This document shows, piece by piece, positions 23,089 to 33,340 of a stretch of 64,000 nucleotides of DNA. Location: assembly GCA_010279815.1 (NCBI GenBank), contig QEOQ01000690.1, positions 656,914 through 720,913 on the forward strand, written 5' to 3'. Source of the stretch: Brachionus plicatilis (Eukaryota; Rotifera; Eurotatoria; Ploima; Brachionidae). The position numbers and the translations under genes are program-made. Positions within the stretch are counted from its first letter, which is position 1, and every line of letters begins with the position of its first letter. Below the pieces are notes generated by a model, which had not been told where the DNA came from, did no database searches, and was given only the letters and a program-made list of their open reading frames with translations.

Positions 23089-25094
23089 GAGTAAAGGGAA
23101 ATGACAAGCTTAAATCTGTTAAAGTCAAGCAAATTTTTTTTTATCAGTCTCACCGAGAAAGTCAAGCCAAAAATATCTAAACTGGGAAAATCAAGCTTAA
23201 ATTATTTTTTTCTGTTAAAGTCAAGCCAAAAAAAGTGGAAAGCAAGCAAATGAGATTAAAGTCAAGCTTTTTTTAAAAAAATTTATTTTTGTACATATTA
23301 AATATTTTAACGGATAAAATTGTTTTTAATTATTTAAAAGACATTTAATTAACAACAAAAACTATTTTTATAAAACGACCTATTTATCTTTTGTTAAACA
23401 AAATTTTGCCAAACTATATCTCCCTACTTTTTTATTTGATTTATTTACAAATTCGTCATCTTTTAGTTTTAAACCTGGATACTTTTTTTTAAACAAATTA
23501 AAGCTGCTATTAAATGAGGACAAGTCCCAATGTCTAAATACTTGACACAACTGCAGGTATTGCATTCTAAACAATTGCATTCTGGATCACTGATCTCAAT
23601 ATAATCAATGTTATTGTTTTTGTGACGATACTTAAAAACTGCTAGTCCATTTGTATTGCTCACCTTCTCAAACTTTTTGCTTTTCAAAACCACTTTGGAA
23701 TAGCTTACGTCTTTTTGTTTAAGTTTTGGAATTTCTTTTGGTTGTTTGCAGCTTTTAGATTCGGTGAGTTGCTCATTGCCATGCCAGGTCTTGTCAAGAA
23801 CAATTGCCAATTTTTAAATTCACTACATATCCACTGTTTTGAAAAATACTCTGCAAAATCGCTGAACCCTTTTTTTTTCCATTTGGACAATATTTTGGTC
23901 TTTGTAGACTGAAACTCTTGTAAGCTCTTTGTATCTCTCATTTTGTAAACATCTTTGTAAATCTCTTTGCGACTCTCTTCTTGGATTTTCGTTGTTTGTT
24001 TTTTAACATTTTGCATTAAATGGAAAAAACACATTATTGACAAACAATTAGTATACAAAGCTTTTATTGAATTTCTTATAACATACGTTCCATCATGAAC
24101 AATTAAACTCGGATTGAAACAAATGCCGAAACTCAACGCTATTTCATTTAAAGATTTGAAAAAATGGAGAAAGTCTTCCTCGCATTCATGTGATGTTATC
24201 ATATAACAAACTGGGTGAAATTTTCTTGAAATATCGGTAAAGCCAAAAACAATTAGCGGATATGAGTATTTGATTATTTTGTATCTGGCATCAACATGAA
24301 AAACTTCAGCTTCTTTTAGCCTCCTAATCAACTTCTCCGATGTGAACCCCATATGGAAATGATCATCATCCGAACCGCTACCAAGAACATATGAACCATT
24401 TTTAACAGGAACACCAAAAATAATTAAATCATCCATTGAATCAACATTCAAATTTTTGATGAATTCAACAACTCCAACCATACTATTAACATCACCAAGT
24501 TTGATCCTTCTATACTTGACAAAATTTTGAATTTTCAACAAACTAGGAATAGAATTGAGCATGTATTCTTCTTGATTTAGGATCAAATCTATATGTATTT
24601 TTTTTGGTTTGACAATATTTTTCTCGTATTTAATTTTTTCAATCCTTTCTTTACAATCAAAACTAATGCCTTTACGTAAAATCTCATCTTCATTTGAATC
24701 ATTTAATTCGGGAATTAAATGAGAACCACAAGAATAAATATTGATTGTTTTGGTATTATAACAATTATCAATACGATATTGGACATCACATTTTTGAGAG
24801 CATTGTTTAGATGTACACTTTCGATAAGTTCGAAACATGGTTGATACCTTACATATTGAACAATTCACACGCTTACGATTGAGCATGCGGGTTGTTGGTA
24901 ACTCTTCAAAATACTTAGTAACAGTTGATTCATTTTCAAATTTTTCAACCAACTTCCAAATATTTTTTTTTGGCATTTTAAATTATAAGTATTAAAATTT
25001 TAATTTTGATTAAAAGCTCGATTTTTTTAAACAAATCATGTTAGAAAACATGTTAAAAAGCATGCAAAAACACAAAAATTTTATAAGCTACTCA
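23089..25094 (-). mobile_element. Mutator-like (MULE) transposon
   Basis: About 2 kb element carrying a MULE transposase on the minus strand. The 11-bp GGTCAACTAGA occurs at 23080-23090 and 25095-25105 on either side, consistent with the 9-11 bp duplication Mutator elements make. If nine bases are target, the ends are GAGTA/TACTC-type short inverted repeats. Inside the left end, 23115-23280 repeats the word AAAGTCAAGC(C/A) six to seven times. Confidence 0.75.
23380..24976 (-). pseudogene. MULE transposase with SWIM finger, two frameshifts
   Basis: Starts MPKKNIWKLVEKFENESTV at 24976. An N-terminal Cys-rich region (VNCSICKVSTMFRTYRKC, SQKCDVQY) resembles a FLYWCH/WRKY-type DNA-binding module. 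The MULE DDE core follows: first Asp in EVFHVDARYKIIKY, second in LIVHDGTYVIRN, and the C/FFH motif in SIMCFFHLMQNVKKQT. A single-base shift near 23760 moves the reading to the next frame, which holds the SWIM finger ECNTCSCVKYLDIGTCPHLI (CxC..CxH). A second slip in an A-run near 23490 leads to the last piece ending FCLTKDK at 23380. The long first frame is otherwise open, so inactivation is recent. Confidence 0.85.
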
Positions 25095-25105
25095 GGTCAA
25101 CTAGA

Positions 25106-26596
25106 TCAGAGCAAATTCTATTTCTAAAGCTCCTTCAAATTAAAAAAAAATAAAAAATTATTAACTTCAATTGTTTATTTTTATATCAGTATTGAGAATT
25201 AGGCATTATATTAAATAGCTATTTTATTCAATTTATTCTCATAGTCTAAAAGCTTTTCACCTAAATTGAGATTTGATCACCTAATTCAATTTAGGTTATA
25301 TTTGATCATCTAATTCCTTATCGTGAACAAAAAAATTATGAGAATGAATTTTTACAATTTTTAATTACAATTGTAAAAAAAGACCATCGCTTGGAATAAA
25401 ATTCAATTTTACGTTTTTTAAGATATTTTCTATTAAGAGAATTAAGCTAAATCTGAAGTGATTAAATTAAAAATTAGAGTTATTAAAAATTAACACTCAC
25501 TTCTATAAATTATTTAGAAAAATTGAGGAAGTTTAGAGATTTTAATTATATATTTATCATTTTATACTTTATTCTTACGACATTGTTATTTTAGTCCTTT
25601 TAAAAATTACATAAAAAACAGGTATATTATGAAAGTAATTTTTTCATAAAATTTAATCCATGTTATAATCAAATATATGATAATCAAAATTAGAGAAAGC
25701 ATTATTTTTTTTGTATTTCTATGAAAATAATATTTTTTAGAAAAAACAAGAGTAGATATAGTCTGGCTCATAAAGTCCCAAATTAAAATCCAAGTACTGA
25801 CTTTGAATTTTTATTTTTTTAAAGCCATAGTTAAAGCTTTAAAAAATATTTACTTGGAATTAAAAAAAAATTTAAGTAAAGACTTGACTTAAGACTTGTG
25901 ACTTTTGAACAACTCTAGTCTGGTTTTGGTAGTATTTTTTTTAATAATAAAAAAACATATTTTTAACTTCTAATAAATATTATTTTTAAATTAAAATCGT
26001 TTTTAAAATTAGATGGATAAAAAAATTTTCAAAACCTTGGTTTTAAGTTTTTCCAATAAATTGGAAAACTAGACTAAAAATTTAGAGCTACAAAAAAAAA
26101 AAATATATAATATAATAATATTTTAAAAATAAAAAAATTCAATTATCACTGAATTCAAATTTTCATTTTTAATATTTTTTATATTTTTTGACTTTAAATG
26201 TAGCACCAAAACTTAAGTTTTTAAGTTTAAATGCTGCATCAAAACCCAACTCGGCAGAAACCCAGAAAATCGACTTGACATACATGTATATATTACCAAA
26301 ATATCACCTTTAGGTGCACTCGGATATCAGCATGGTATTACAGTAATTAACTTAAAAAAGCGCTAAATCCATCAATGCTTAGCTGGCTGCGTCTTAATCA
26401 ATTAAAAATTAATTTTAATAATCCAACAAAACAATCTTATGGAAAAAAGTTACTTTAATAAATTAAGCTTTTGAAAAATTAGTTTTGATTTTTTTTGAAC
26501 ATAAATGATTACTTTTTAGCCGAGTCATTATTAACAACCCAAAAAAAGGCATTTGAAAAAAATGATCACTTCAATTCAACTTAATTGTTCTTAAAA
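25106..26596. other. Spacer 5' of TTC38 with repeat copy
   Basis: No gene. Mostly occupied by the 25341-26090 repeat, the 26185-26275 inverted-repeat arm, and the TTC38 upstream region (26330-26596). Confidence 0.5.
25341..26090. repeat. 750-bp repeat, inverted partner at 35080-35838
   Basis: Nearly identical over its length to the reverse complement of 35080-35838 (for example AACAAGAGTAGATATAGTCT here). Contains a hAT MITE copy at about 25765-25920 flanked by AGTCTGG sequence on both sides (8-bp CCAGACTA on the other strand). The two copies therefore derive from one sequence already carrying the MITE. Confidence 0.8.
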
Positions 26597-28018
26597 ATGC
26601 ATTCGAATTGGAGGGACTGCAGAGCTTGGTATGATGAAAAATTGCCCATGAACACCAACTCAAATGAAGCGAGCAAATTTTATGACATTTGCTTAAGTCA
26701 ATTAGCTGGGTATTACGAAAATCACCAGTTCGGTGGCATAGTGGGCTCATTAACCAAAATGACTAGTGCTGATCCAAATTTTATCCTAGGCCAATGCTTG
26801 AAAAGTGGAATTGAACTCTTGGGAACCAATGCTACTCTTACCTCAGACACTTACCAAAAATCCATTCAAGATTTAGTTGCAAAATCCGAGGCCTTGGCAG
26901 ACCAGCTTACACTACGTGAAAAGCTTCACGTTCGAGCGATCCAACACTTGGCTAAGGGAGATCTGCCCGAATCTGTCACAGTGTGGGAAGATATTTTAAT
27001 AGACCATCCAACTGATATGATGGCAGTGCGAATGAGCGCTGGGGTCTACTTTTATCTTGGTGATAGCATTCAAATGAGAGATAGCATTGCCAGAATTTTG
27101 CCCAAATGGAATCAAAGAGTTCCATTGTTCAACTATTTGTACGGATACTATGCTTTTGGACTGACTCAGACTAAAGAACTGGAAAAAGCTGTAAAATATG
27201 CTAGAATGGGCATTGAGATGAACAGACAAGATGGATGGGCATGTCACGCCATAGCCCATGTAAATGAATATGCTTCAAGTCCTGATAAAGGAATAGAATT
27301 TCTGCTTAGTACGCAAAAAGATTGGAACTATTGTGATTTTATCAGAGGGCACAATTATTGGCATTTGTGTCTATTCTATTTAGAAAAACAAGAATATGGC
27401 AAGGTTTTGGACATTTTGGACAACAATGAGGCTTTTTTGGATCCAAAAATGAGCATAGATATGATAAATGTTTCCAGTTTGCTGTCCAGACTAAAGCTTG
27501 ATGGGTTTAATGACAAAGAATACTTGAGAAAAAAATTTGATGATTTGAAAAAAAAATTTGGTGACAGAATTGATCAGCATGGATACATGTATAGCGATTT
27601 TCACATGGCATTGATCTACTCGATGGTCGGAAGTGAACAGGAAAAAGAAATATACACAAAATCTTTGGAGGAATTCATTGGAAATGAAAGTGTAGGACAT
27701 TTTATTAGAAATTTAAATGATAAATTGGGACGGAAAATAGTCAAAGCTTTGTTTGATTATGGTGAGAAAAATTTTGATAAAAGTGTAGATTTGCTGTATC
27801 CGATTCGGTATGAGCTGAAAAAAATTGGAGGTTCTAACGCTCAAAGAGATATCTTTAACCTCATTCTTATAGATTCTTGTATGAGATCTAAATTTGAAAG
27901 ACACAATAGAATGGGTGCTGGTCTTTTATTTGAAAGACTGGCTCAAAGGGACAGCTCTCCGATAACTAACCGGATTGCTGATCGATTTTTTGTTCATGAT
28001 TTTTACAATGATTTTTGA
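26597..28018 (+). CDS. TTC38: Tetratricopeptide repeat protein 38
   Basis: Intronless, 473 aa, close to the vertebrate TTC38 length of 469. Start chosen at ATG 26597 because MHSNWRDCRAWYDEKLPMNT aligns with the family's LRDCxAWxDxxLPLST start; upstream codons lack ATG. Conserved blocks run through the protein: DPNFILGQCLKSGIELLGT, LTLREKLHVRAIQ, WEDILIDHPTDMMAVR, YFYLGDSIQMRDSIARILP, YGYYAFGLTQT, HAIAHVNEYASSPDKGIEFL, GHNYWHLCLFYLEKQEYGKV, and GGSNAQRDIFNLILIDSCMR near the end. TTC38 is a TPR-solenoid protein of unassigned biochemical role, probably a cytosolic scaffold. No internal stop, frameshift or missing block. Lack of introns, unlike PIGW, is notable but GPCR and IL-17 genes here are also intronless. 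Confidence 0.95.
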   Translation: MHSNWRDCRAWYDEKLPMNTNSNEASKFYDICLSQLAGYYENHQFGGIVGSLTKMTSADPNFILGQCLKSGIELLGTNATLTSDTYQKSIQDLVAKSEALADQLTLREKLHVRAIQHLAKGDLPESVTVWEDILIDHPTDMMAVRMSAGVYFYLGDSIQMRDSIARILPKWNQRVPLFNYLYGYYAFGLTQTKELEKAVKYARMGIEMNRQDGWACHAIAHVNEYASSPDKGIEFLLSTQKDWNYCDFIRGHNYWHLCLFYLEKQEYGKVLDILDNNEAFLDPKMSIDMINVSSLLSRLKLDGFNDKEYLRKKFDDLKKKFGDRIDQHGYMYSDFHMALIYSMVGSEQEKEIYTKSLEEFIGNESVGHFIRNLNDKLGRKIVKALFDYGEKNFDKSVDLLYPIRYELKKIGGSNAQRDIFNLILIDSCMRSKFERHNRMGAGLLFERLAQRDSSPITNRIADRFFVHDFYNDF

Positions 28019-28234
28019 AGGATTTAAAATAATCAAGCTAAAATAAATTTTAAAATTGTGAAATTTTTGTTGAAAAACAAATTCGAGTTTTTTGTATTTA
28101 TTTTTGAGTTTTTTTTAATTCAACATAATGTTGACAATAAAGGAAAAAATAATATTAACAAAGGATTTATTATTGCAAGGAATTCTTAGTATTTTTTGTC
28201 CGTATAAAATATTGCACCAAAAGATGAAAAAATA

Positions 28235-28550
28235 AAATATAATAATTTGAAAGGAATTTTTAGATTTTAAAACTTGATGAAAAATTTATTTGGTCCTCAG
28301 AATGGTAAAAAAAAGCAGGCCTTTTGAGTGTTAAACAAATTAAAAGAACGAATTGGACTTTTGAGAAAAATAAACTTCAGAAATCAATCGGCGATTATTT
28401 TAAAACAAATTAAAAAAAAGTTTTTTTGTAAATTTATTTTATGTGAATTTCTTAAAAAAATTAAGATAAAAGGAAATATTTGAAAATAATTTTTGTGCTA
28501 AAACATTTTATTTGACGTTTTTATTTGTCTAAAAAAATTAAAATTTATTA
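28235..28550. repeat. Direct repeat, partner at 33025-33340
   Basis: About 315 bp over 90 percent alike by eye with 33025-33340, same orientation (AAAATTTATTTGGTCCTCAG, GAACGAATTGGACTTTTGAG). In the second copy it follows LINE ORF1-like coding sequence, so it is probably part of a LINE ORF1/ORF2 junction or UTR. Confidence 0.75.
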
Positions 28551-28573
28551 AAGAAAAATATTTCTATTTTTTT

Positions 28574-28945
28574 TTGTTTCAAATGAAAATTTCATCGATA
28601 CTGGACCAACCTTGCAATGGACTCCGCAAAATACCAGACAACATACTGTGTGTATTGAATCCCAAACTTCAAGATGACCAAAAAGATCTAATCTTAATAT
28701 CGATCAGAGCCCTGTCGAAACTTCTTGAGTTAAAATGGCTTAGTTTACAACTTGGAAGAATCGTGTGATAATTTTGGAAGATCTTGAATGTATTATCAAA
28801 TCGAAATATAATATTATCGAAGAGCTTTTAAAAAAAGTCGAGTCTTATGTTCAAATAATTGAAAACCTTTCAAAAAGAGTTCAACAATTGGAGAAAAAAG
28901 ATAATGAAAACCTGAATGGAATTGAAAAGGGAAAAGTCCTTTGAC
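28574..28945 (+). pseudogene. LINE ORF1-like coiled-coil fragment
   Basis: Frame one reads KISSILDQPCNGLRKIPDN to a stop at 28768. The frame beside it, from about 28763, reads ILEDLECIIKSKYNIIEELL then KKVESYVQIIENLSKRVQQL, a heptad-patterned coiled coil as found in LINE ORF1 proteins. Shift between frames near 28720-28765. It is cut at about 28943 by the GCATA-ended element. Confidence 0.45.
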
Positions 28946-29480
28946 GCATAAAAAAATACCTTTTTAGCATGAATAAATAATTTTTTTCCGCATACAAAAA
29001 AAATAAGCACTAGCAGCATATAATTTTTTTTAGAATAGCATGAAATTTACTTTAACGCATAGAAAAATTAACTTAAACGAATATATAATCAAAAATTACA
29101 TAAAAAAAATATCATAGAAAAAACTGTTGAATGATTAGAGCTCATTGAGCTTTGAGTGGACGACCACGACGTCTCTTTTGTAAAGAACCAACTAGTTCAG
29201 GATCCTTATGTGGCGAGTTTGTTATTGTTTTTTTTGTTTTTTGATTCTCTACTGGGGGTGAACCAACATTTCGTTTTCTAGTGACTCGAACAGGTTCAGG
29301 CTCAGTTTCAAAGTCTTTTCCGCAAACACCTTTATTTTATCTCAGTCATATTTGACTTCGAATAATGATTTTTTTTAATCTACATTATATTGCATTTTAT
29401 TTTGCGCTTTTGGAAAAAATAAAAACATGCATAACTTAATTGTCTATGTGCTATAATTTTTTTTTCGTGCGTTTTTTGGG
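28943..29480. mobile_element. GCATA-ended element with AT-hook remnant
   Basis: The left part (28943-29080) repeats words such as GACGCATAAAAA, TAGCATGAATAA, CCGCATACAAAA, AACGCATAGAAA. The right part (29390-29480) has TTGCATTTTATT, ATGCATAAC and GTGCGTTTTTT. Between lies an AT-hook frame. It inserts into a LINE ORF1 relic at its left side. Exact ends and TSD could not be fixed. Confidence 0.5.
29142..29336 (-). pseudogene. AT-hook C-terminal remnant
   Basis: Minus-strand frame reading GVCGKDFETEPEPVRVTRKR, then NVGSPPVENQKTKKTITNSP, and ending LQKRRRGRPLKAQ before TGA at 29142. RRRGRPLK is an AT-hook. Stop codons directly upstream show the N-terminal part is lost. Same layout as the remnants at 18.6 and 44.7 kb: an AT-hook tail a few hundred bp from the end of an element with word-repeat termini. 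Confidence 0.5.
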
Positions 29481-29596
29481 TCTATTAAAACTCAAGATCA
29501 GATTTTTCAATTACTGATACTCATTTTAATTACCCGATATTGGTTTTCAAGATAAAAAAATAAGTGTTACAAATTTTTTTTTTAATTAAAATCAAT

Positions 29597-32002
29597 TGTT
29601 ATGACCGAGACTAAGCAGGAGCTAAATTAATAAATTAAAATTCAATGATGTTATGCTTTCCTTCCTTTTACAATGGCTGAAACTAACTGGATCGCTGGAG
29701 GAAAAAGCTAAATTTGAAATGTTGTTCACCATACTTCTAAGTCCATCATACAGATCTCTTGTAGTTGGACAAACAGATAGGATATCTTGTCCTAGAATAA
29801 AAGATTTTCCTAAATTTTTAATTACCAAAACTATTGCATGACAGTAGTGGTCTGCAAGCTGCACCTTCACGAGCGCGCCGAATGAACTTACAAGTTCTCC
29901 ATTTGCGGTTTTGAAAAGTCTGTTACCATCTACTCTGGTAGCTTTGGCAGTATGGTATATATTTTCATCCATTGCTGATACATCAGCACCTGTGTCTAAC
30001 CTAAAATCAACTAAAACGTCGTTGACTTTACAAATACCGTCGATACGCTTTGTCGACATTTCCTCAATCAAAAACAATTTTGGTGTTTGTTTTGAAATCG
30101 ACGTTGGTGTTTTGAAATCTTCTTGGTTTGTACCAAACATTGGTAAAGGATCTTGGTACGGAGTACTTGTCAACGTGCTCTGGTTGGGTCCCCCAACGCT
30201 TTTGAAACTCACACTTTTCATGTCGTTTGACGAACGCTCTCCGTAATTTCCATTTTTTAAATTTGGGCAGTTTGTCTTATAATGACCAGGGTTGTTGCAG
30301 TGGTAGCAGATTGGTGTTCGAGATTGTTTATCTGAAAAAGCGCTTCTTTGGGTTCCATTTCTGTACCCTGAGTTGTTTGGAGATTGATGTTTGTACATTT
30401 GGGAATTTACAAATTCTTGCTGCTGATTTTGTTGGGATGTATACTGTCTATTTTGTTCGAACGAACTACCTGGGTTATTAGTTCCATAATCATTTAATAA
30501 ATATCGGTTATCGGATGAATTTTCCATTTCACTTACCTCATCAAGTATTTGTTCAAGGCTGACAAATTTTCTAAATCGCAGACACTCTCTGATCGCTTGA
30601 GATCTCAGTCCATTTTTGAATTGTTCCAACACAAATTGTTTCAAAGATTCACTATTTAAGTCTGGCCAGGCTTGTCTTGATAGTTTGCTTAACTCGGCTG
30701 CAAACAAAAAACAATTTTCATCTGTTCGTTGGTATCGTTCATAAAACTGTTTACGTGCCTCAGCAGTCGGAACACTCGGTTTTTTAAAAAACCTAATCAT
30801 GGCTTCCTTGATTTGTTCATAACTCATTCGACTACCATCTCTATGGCGGAGCTCTCCTAACAATTTTAAACATTCATGGTTCAAACATGACAATAATACA
30901 TCTCGCTTATTCGGCATTTGATTCGCCTTCACATAAATTTCAAATTGATTCAACCATGTTACAACATCATGTTTCCTAGTAAACTTCTCGGGTGGCTGAA
31001 GCGTCGTGCAGTTGAACACAGTCAACTGTTTGCCATGATCGCTGTTCGGTTCTTTAGCATCTTTTAATTTTTTCTTTTTAAGCGCTACATTACGCTTTGA
31101 TTCAAACGAATTCTCACTAGAATCGCTTGAGAAGTACTTCTTCGTGCTCCTAATTGGGGTAAAATTTAATCTTCTTTGCAATGGCATTGTTGGATTATCA
31201 TTACCATCCCACACATTATACAAATGACTTCTAGGTGTCATAATTGTTTTATTATTCAATTCAACGCCGCTTGATGCATGATTTCTTTTTAACTCGACTG
31301 ATCCTAAATCTGTGTAAGCTTTTGGTTTAGTGTGACAGCCAATGTAGTTCACGTGGCTTCCGTTTACATCTTTGGACATTCCACCCTCTTTCATTGCTTC
31401 ACCATTAACCTCATTTCCACTCTGATCCGTTGTCTTCGACCTATACCAATTTTGAAATCCCCTGCACGTGCGCTTTGACAATTTTAATAATCCAATCAGA
31501 CACCAGACTAAAATTACTGACAACAAAAATAATTGGGGATAATAAGAATTCCAATAAAATTCGTTAATATTGTACCAAATCCCATCATAATACGTTCTAC
31601 GCTCCCTATAAGCGCTAAAATACTCAAAAATTTTCATCTTCCCCTTTCTTAACTTAACGATTAAATCCGATAATCTTTTAGGCGTGCTTTGTTTTTAATT
31701 AATTCAAAACAAATGCACGATGATCAAGCAAAGTATATGCCTAATCCACTGGTCACGGCACCAATGTTATGACCGAGACTAAGCAGGAGCTAAATTAATA
31801 AATTAAAAGGAAGATTTTGTGCAATCTCTTTATTTAGTACTTCTCGTTGCCGTGAATAATAATAATAAAAAAAAAGAACAAGTCAAAGCTAAAACATGTT
31901 TGAAACTTGATAACTGTGATGCTGCAGATTAGAAGCGCTTTTCAACAGTCATATTTCAGTCTCAAACATGAATGTTGTACTTTTAAGATGACGACTGCAA
32001 CA
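29597..32002 (-). mobile_element. Internally deleted LTR retrotransposon
   Basis: Minus-strand element. The 5' LTR is 31765-32002 (238 bp, TG...CA). Only the first 44 bp (plus-strand order) of the matching 3' LTR remain at 29597-29640, identical to 31765-31808. The flanking 4-bp CAAT (29593-29596 and 32003-32006) is a target duplication. Next to the 5' LTR, on the minus strand, GGTGCCGTGACCAGTGG (31748-31764) is the likely tRNA primer-binding site. gag and protease are present; RT, RNase H, integrase, polypurine tract and most of the 3' LTR are gone. Confidence 0.85.
29622..31637 (-). CDS. LTR retrotransposon Gag-protease with N-terminal TM
   Basis: 671 codons, no internal stop. An N-terminal membrane segment YPQLFLLSVILVWCLIGLLK at about 33-52 is followed by a basic stop-transfer. 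A Gag-like region starts around 205 (EKFTRKHDVVTWLNQFEIYV), then a Gln/Asn-rich linker, a CCHC zinc knuckle CYHCNNPGHYKTNC near 440, and an aspartic protease near 535-640 with catalytic DTGAD and a later FILGQDIL flap-end motif. The frame ends inside the 3' LTR remnant: its last codons NFNLLI-stop are LTR sequence. Hence no pol enzymes downstream. Ty3/gypsy-type order is likely, but without RT the clade is undecided. A membrane anchor on Gag is unusual. Confidence 0.8.
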   Translation of the reverse strand: MKIFEYFSAYRERRTYYDGIWYNINEFYWNSYYPQLFLLSVILVWCLIGLLKLSKRTCRGFQNWYRSKTTDQSGNEVNGEAMKEGGMSKDVNGSHVNYIGCHTKPKAYTDLGSVELKRNHASSGVELNNKTIMTPRSHLYNVWDGNDNPTMPLQRRLNFTPIRSTKKYFSSDSSENSFESKRNVALKKKKLKDAKEPNSDHGKQLTVFNCTTLQPPEKFTRKHDVVTWLNQFEIYVKANQMPNKRDVLLSCLNHECLKLLGELRHRDGSRMSYEQIKEAMIRFFKKPSVPTAEARKQFYERYQRTDENCFLFAAELSKLSRQAWPDLNSESLKQFVLEQFKNGLRSQAIRECLRFRKFVSLEQILDEVSEMENSSDNRYLLNDYGTNNPGSSFEQNRQYTSQQNQQQEFVNSQMYKHQSPNNSGYRNGTQRSAFSDKQSRTPICYHCNNPGHYKTNCPNLKNGNYGERSSNDMKSVSFKSVGGPNQSTLTSTPYQDPLPMFGTNQEDFKTPTSISKQTPKLFLIEEMSTKRIDGICKVNDVLVDFRLDTGADVSAMDENIYHTAKATRVDGNRLFKTANGELVSSFGALVKVQLADHYCHAIVLVIKNLGKSFILGQDILSVCPTTRDLYDGLRSMVNNISNLAFSSSDPVSFSHCKRKESITSLNFNLLI

Positions 32003-32006
32003 CAAT

Positions 32007-32700
32007 TAAGAAATAAATAAAAAAAATTATAAATAAATTTAAAAAAAAAAACATTTTTCGGTAGTGGTGGTAAAGTTTGGACACAAACTGCTGCAAAATA
32101 AGTTTTATTAAATTGAAAACCAGTTAAATTTAAATTATTAGAAATTGTTTTAAAATTAAATGTTCAAAATTTTTAATGATAATTTGTTAAACATAAACAA
32201 AAGCTAACACTAAAAAAAAATTTTAAGGATAGGTCGAATATTGATAAAAACAGTACTAAATTTTAAGATTTTTAGAATTTTTCCTGAATTAATAAATAAT
32301 AAAGTTTCGAGATCCATTTTTAATTTTTTTTTTTGAAATGAAAAGAAAAAGAGAGAGAGAAAATGCAATGTTGAAACAAACTTGATTGTTAAATGTAGCT
32401 TTTAATAATTAGTCTGATCTTAAAATTTATTAGTTGATATTGAAATTCAGTATCAGAAAATGTTAATTGAAAAATTGATTATTTATTTATTTATTTATTT
32501 GAATTAACCTCCTTTAAGGAGAAGTAAAAGAAAATAAAAATTAAATTCTTTTTGTGTTTTTGTGTTTTTTTTCAAAAATGAAAAATTATTACCTAAAAAT
32601 AAAATTACAAAAATAAAAAAGGAACATTAGTTCGAAAATAGAAAAAGGCATGAAAGTTAGAAAGCAAGATAATTTGGACCAAAATTCATGAATTTCTTTT
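32007..32700. other. AT-rich spacer with microsatellite
   Basis: No gene. Contains GAGAGAGAGA near 32350 and a (TATT)n run at 32480-32500 followed by CCTCCTTTAAGGAGAAG, which resembles a LINE 3' tail. Confidence 0.4.
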
Positions 32701-32755
32701 ACTTTGAATTAGCGATTTTACTATGAATTTCACTGATCTTGAAAATTGAAGATCA

Positions 32756-33058
32756 TTGATCTTGAGTTTTAATAGACCCTTTTTTTTTTATGCGACAAAA
32801 ACCCTCGCCAAATTGAAAATAAAAAATGATGTGAAAGAAACAAAATTGACATCAGCTTCAAATAATATCGGTAGCAATTGGGTACAAGTAGCGAGTAGAA
32901 GTTTAAAAAATATTAAGAAACCTGTGGAAAATGTAACTACTAATGAGTTCAAAGAACGAGAAAATAGGAAAAAATATACTATTTTATATGGAATTACTGA
33001 GTCAGAGAAAGAAAATTTAAAAATTTCTAATAATTTGAAAGGAATTTTTAGATTTTAA
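32756..33058 (+). pseudogene. LINE ORF1-like fragment
   Basis: Plus-strand frame with SNNIGSNWVQVASRSLKNIK, then NEFKERENRKKYTILYGITE before SEKENLK. The W..V then ERENRKKYTILYGITESE pattern matches LINE ORF1 proteins (R-E-x-R-x-x-N-I/L-I-x-G-x-x-E-S). It is followed directly by the direct repeat at 33025, whose start is read in frame, and then stops. Confidence 0.55.
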
Positions 33059-33340
33059 AGTCGGATGAAAAATTTATTTGGTCCTCAGAATGGTAAAAAA
33101 AACAGGCCCTTTGAGTGTTAAACAAATTAAAAGAACGAATTGGACTTTTGAGAAAAATAAACTTCAGAAATCAATCGGCAATACTTTTAAAAAAAATTAA
33201 GAAAAATTTTTTTTGTAAATTTATTTTATATGAATTTCTTTAAAAAAAAAAGCTTTAAAAAAATCTCGAAAAAAATCATAAGAAAATATTTGAAAATAAT
33301 TTTTGTGCTAAAACATTTTATTCGACGTTTTTATTTGTCT
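33025..33340. repeat. Direct repeat, partner at 28235-28550
   Basis: Second copy of the 315-bp unit, downstream of the ORF1-like fragment. The copies differ by scattered substitutions and small A-run indels and diverge abruptly after GACGTTTTTATTTGTCT. Confidence 0.75.
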
